A stretch of 8,579 nt of DNA from an uncultured Capnocytophaga sp. (GTDB lineage: Bacteria; Bacteroidota; Bacteroidia; Flavobacteriales; Flavobacteriaceae): the NCBI GenBank assembly GCA_905372595.1, contig CAJPPS010000048.1, positions 1 through 8,579 of the forward strand, read 5' to 3'. Position 1 is the first letter of the stretch; each line of letters begins with the position of its first letter. The notes beneath the pieces were generated by a model. It saw only the letters and a list, made by a program, of their open reading frames with translations, had not been told where the DNA came from and ran no database searches. The translations under genes and the position numbers were made by a program. This document shows positions 6,689 to 8,579 of the stretch, in pieces.

Positions 6689-8005
6689 CTAATTGTTAAG
6701 TATCTCTATAGTTACCATACCATCTGTATCTATTTTTTGGAGTGTGACAGTCTGAATTGTGTTAATTAACTGTGGATTCCAGGGAGTCTTTACCTTTACA
6801 TAATTCTCTGTAAAACCGTGCATAAAGCCGTCTTTGTTATCACTTTCAAAGAGCACTTCGCGGGTGGTGCCGAGTTGTTTTTCGTAGAAGTGGTGTCGCT
6901 TCTTAGCCGAAAGTCCTCGGAGCATACGGCTACGCTTGGCACGTACTTCGCTGGGTACCACACCATCCATTTCCACTGCTTCGGTATTGGCACGTTCGGA
7001 GTAGGTGAAGACGTGTAAGTAGGAGATATCCAGCTCATTAAGGAAGTGATAAGTTTCCAAGAAATGTTCGTCCGTCTCGCCAGGGAAGCCTACAATTACA
7101 TCTACTCCTATACATGCATCGGGCATCTCTTCACGGATTTTGGCAACTCTATTTTGGTAGAGTTCCCTGAGGTAGCGGCGCTTCATCTTTTTGAGAATAT
7201 CATTGCTACCACTTTGCAGAGGAATATGGAAGTGAGGGACAAAGGTTCGACTCTGTGCCACAAAAGCGATAGTCTCATCCTTGAGCAAGTTAGGTTCAAT
7301 AGAGGAGATGCGTAAGCGCTCTATACCCTCCACTGTGTCCAAGGCTTGGATCAGTTCCAAGAAGGTATGTTCGTGCTTTTTGTTGCCAAACTCCCCCTTC
7401 CCATAGTCTCCTATATTGACGCCAGTAAGGACAATTTCCTTGATGTTGTTCTCGGATATTTTTTTGGCATTCTTCAGTATATTCTCAATGGTATCACTGC
7501 GGGAGATACCACGTGCCATCGGAATGGTACAGTAAGTACACTTGTAGTCACAACCATCCTGAATCTTGAGAAAAGCGCGGGTACGATCGCCTATGGAGTA
7601 GCTTCCTACATAGAAATCCGCTTCGTTGATGTCACAGGAGTGAATCTGCCCCTTGTTGAGCTTGGTTAGGTCGTCTATATACTGAGTGATGTTGAATTTC
7701 TCTTTGGCACCCAATACCAAATCCACTCCATCTACAGCGATGAGGTCTTCGGGCTTGAGCTGGGCATAGCAGCCTATGGCGGCGATAAAAGCATTTTCGT
7801 TGTGCTTTAGGGCTTTACGTACAATTTGCTTGAACTGTTTGTCCGCATTCTCGGTAACAGAGCAGGTATTAATCACATAAATATCAGCAGGTTCCTCAAA
7901 ATCTACCTTATCATAGCCCTCATTCTCAAAGCTACGGGCAATGGTGGCTGTCTCAGCAAAATTCAGCTTGCAACCCAAGGTATAAAAGGCAACACGTTTT
8001 TTCAT
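6689..8005 (-). CDS. mtaB: tRNA (t6A37) methylthiotransferase MtaB, radical SAM
   Basis: MtaB adds a methylthio group to N6-threonylcarbamoyladenosine at position 37 of ANN-decoding tRNAs, using two 4Fe-4S clusters and SAM. The 438-residue protein has the N-terminal UPF0004 domain with cluster ligands Cys12 (TLGCKLNFAET), Cys48 (INTCSVTENADKQ) and Cys79 (AIGCYAQLKP). The radical-SAM motif CDYKCTYC follows (Cys152, 156, 159), in KIQDGCDYKCTYCTIPMARG. Downstream are ISSIEPNLL, FHIPLQSGSNDILKKMKRRY and DVIVGFPGETDEHF, then a C-terminal TRAM-like RNA-binding domain from about 375. The TLGCKLN signature fits MtaB rather than MiaB or RimO. It heads an mtaB-recG unit. Sampled rows inside the gene (about 6841-7800) run near 47-53% GC, above its neighbours, although all motifs are intact. 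Its promoter is divergent from the gene at 8159. Confidence 0.95.
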   Translation of the reverse strand: MKKRVAFYTLGCKLNFAETATIARSFENEGYDKVDFEEPADIYVINTCSVTENADKQFKQIVRKALKHNENAFIAAIGCYAQLKPEDLIAVDGVDLVLGAKEKFNITQYIDDLTKLNKGQIHSCDINEADFYVGSYSIGDRTRAFLKIQDGCDYKCTYCTIPMARGISRSDTIENILKNAKKISENNIKEIVLTGVNIGDYGKGEFGNKKHEHTFLELIQALDTVEGIERLRISSIEPNLLKDETIAFVAQSRTFVPHFHIPLQSGSNDILKKMKRRYLRELYQNRVAKIREEMPDACIGVDVIVGFPGETDEHFLETYHFLNELDISYLHVFTYSERANTEAVEMDGVVPSEVRAKRSRMLRGLSAKKRHHFYEKQLGTTREVLFESDNKDGFMHGFTENYVKVKTPWNPQLINTIQTVTLQKIDTDGMVTIEILNN

Positions 8006-8017
8006 AAGGGTAAAAGT

Positions 8018-8056
8018 AAGATTTAGTAAAAAATCTTCAACTCAATTAAATGAGTT
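8018..8056 (-). promoter_or_regulatory. Two tandem small stem-loops in the mtaB leader
   Basis: AACTCA (8039-8044) with TGAGTT (8051-8056), and AAGATTT (8018-8024) with AAATCTT (8031-8037), are perfect inverted repeats. Each has a 6-base loop, and a single base separates the two stems. Together they fill most of the leader between the predicted -7 element and the ATG at 8005. Each stem is short and AT-rich, so the evidence is modest. Confidence 0.38.
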
Positions 8057-8068
8057 TTAAATTTGGGG

Positions 8069-8076
8069 CAAAGGTA
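8069..8076 (-). promoter_or_regulatory. Predicted -7 promoter element of mtaB (and recG)
   Basis: On the minus strand the sequence reads TACCTTTG followed by CCCC, a perfect TAnnTTTG and the same octamer as upstream of gpmI. It lies 63 bases before the mtaB ATG. A TTTG directly abuts it, but no -33 element stands at the standard spacing. Confidence 0.6.
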
Positions 8077-8106
8077 CAAAAAAACTTTATATTTTGTAAA
8101 TCCACC

Positions 8107-8134
8107 TTGAAATCCATAAAAATGAGTATTTTTG
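8107..8134 (+). promoter_or_regulatory. Predicted promoter of the plus-strand gene at 8159
   Basis: TTG at 8107-8109, a 17-base spacer and TATTTTTG at 8127-8134 match the Bacteroidota TTG-N17..23-TAnnTTTG promoter. This is the best complete promoter in the window. Transcription would begin near 8140, about 18 bases before the ATG. It is back to back with the mtaB promoter, with about 50 bases between the two -7 elements. Confidence 0.65.
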
Positions 8135-8158
8135 TGAGCTCTAAAATCACTTACTTTT

Positions 8159-8579
8159 ATGAAATCTAAAGTCCCTTTTTTGAATGTTGAAAAAGGAGAT
8201 TTCTTTTTGATAAAAGAAGTCATAATTACCAAAGACACTACCTACTCAAGTCTTCGGGAGCAGTTTCCTACCCATGAGATATGGGAGGTAGGGACAGGCT
8301 ACTATTGGATCTATTTTGACAAATGTCCTTTTGAGGGGAAGTTATTCCATGTGGCAGTTTGTTTTGATAGAGAACGCTTGTTTTCCATAGAATTTTCTAT
8401 GAATGAACGACAAACTTCTTGGGAGGATTGGAGTGAGGCTTACGAGCTGAAAACAGAAAAATATTACAAACAATGGATTTCCTCCCAAATAGGCGAAGCA
8501 CATTCTTTTGATTGGGGAAGTGTAGGAGCTCATTATGACCGCAAAGGAGGAAGTACTTTTATGTGGGTTACTTACAAAT
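8159..8579 (+). CDS. Hypothetical Trp-rich soluble protein, 3' end beyond the window
   Basis: An open frame from the ATG at 8159 continues to the last base without a stop, giving at least 140 residues starting MKSKVPFLNVEKGDFFLIKE. I do not recognise the family. There is no signal peptide or membrane segment. It is rich in aromatics, with seven Trp: EIWEVGTGYYWIYFDKCPFEG (Trp42, Trp50), SWEDWSEAYELK (88, 91), KQWISSQIGE (106), FDWGSVGAHYDRKGG (119) and MWVTYK (136). Alternating strand-like segments (LFHVAVCFDRERLFSIEFSM) followed by an amphipathic helix suggest a small alpha/beta protein. The layout loosely recalls small immunity-type or DUF proteins of Bacteroidota, but that is only an impression. 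A well-formed promoter precedes it, and a 192-base minus-strand frame inside it is a shadow. Confidence 0.75.
   Translation, partial: MKSKVPFLNVEKGDFFLIKEVIITKDTTYSSLREQFPTHEIWEVGTGYYWIYFDKCPFEGKLFHVAVCFDRERLFSIEFSMNERQTSWEDWSEAYELKTEKYYKQWISSQIGEAHSFDWGSVGAHYDRKGGSTFMWVTYK

Noticed and set aside
6796..7669. Several frames on both strands within mtaB
   Set aside because: These are shadows of an intact mtaB; its higher GC simply removes stops from other frames.
8023..8238. 71-codon minus-strand frame across the mtaB upstream region
   Set aside because: It overlaps both divergent promoters and the start of the plus-strand gene, and its translation is unremarkable.
8342..8533. 63-codon minus-strand frame opposite the partial right-edge gene
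   Set aside because: It is shorter than the plus-strand frame, has no promoter, and the plus-strand frame has a good promoter and protein-like composition.
1..8579. Search for a defence, mobile or CRISPR system
   Set aside because: I saw no direct-repeat array, transposase, integrase, toxin-antitoxin motif or nuclease motif; the recognisable genes are core metabolism, tRNA modification and DNA repair.

Overview
The window looks like ordinary chromosome from a low-GC member of the Bacteroidota, most likely Flavobacteriaceae and plausibly Capnocytophaga. I base this on protein flavour (GpmI, AccA, RecG, MtaB), the lack of Shine-Dalgarno sequences, and several perfect TAnnTTTG -7 promoter elements. 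The genus is a guess from memory. No rRNA, tRNA, CRISPR array, insertion sequence or prophage gene is visible.

Layout. gpmI (73-1599, +), a cofactor-independent phosphoglycerate mutase, has its own promoter and converges on a minus-strand LCMT-type methyltransferase (1688-2515). One strong bidirectional hairpin terminator (1612-1648) serves both. From 8005 down to 2654 every gene is on the minus strand. In transcription order they are mtaB and recG (23-base gap, probable operon), accA with its own promoter, a 34-residue lipoprotein 14 bases after accA, a hairpin terminator, a 77-residue two-helix membrane protein, and a 135-residue protein of unknown function. A plus-strand gene starts at 8159, divergent from mtaB, and runs off the right edge.

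Most content is housekeeping: glycolysis, fatty-acid synthesis (AccA), replication-fork rescue (RecG) and tRNA t6A37 methylthiolation (MtaB). The less explained parts are the tiny Cys/His-containing lipoprotein linked to accA, the 77 aa/135 aa pair (the 135 aa protein ends like a MoaD/ThiS-type beta-grasp protein), stem-loops directly after the -7 elements of accA, mtaB and the methyltransferase gene, and a sharp rise in GC content inside mtaB. I see no convincing new multi-gene defence or mobile system.
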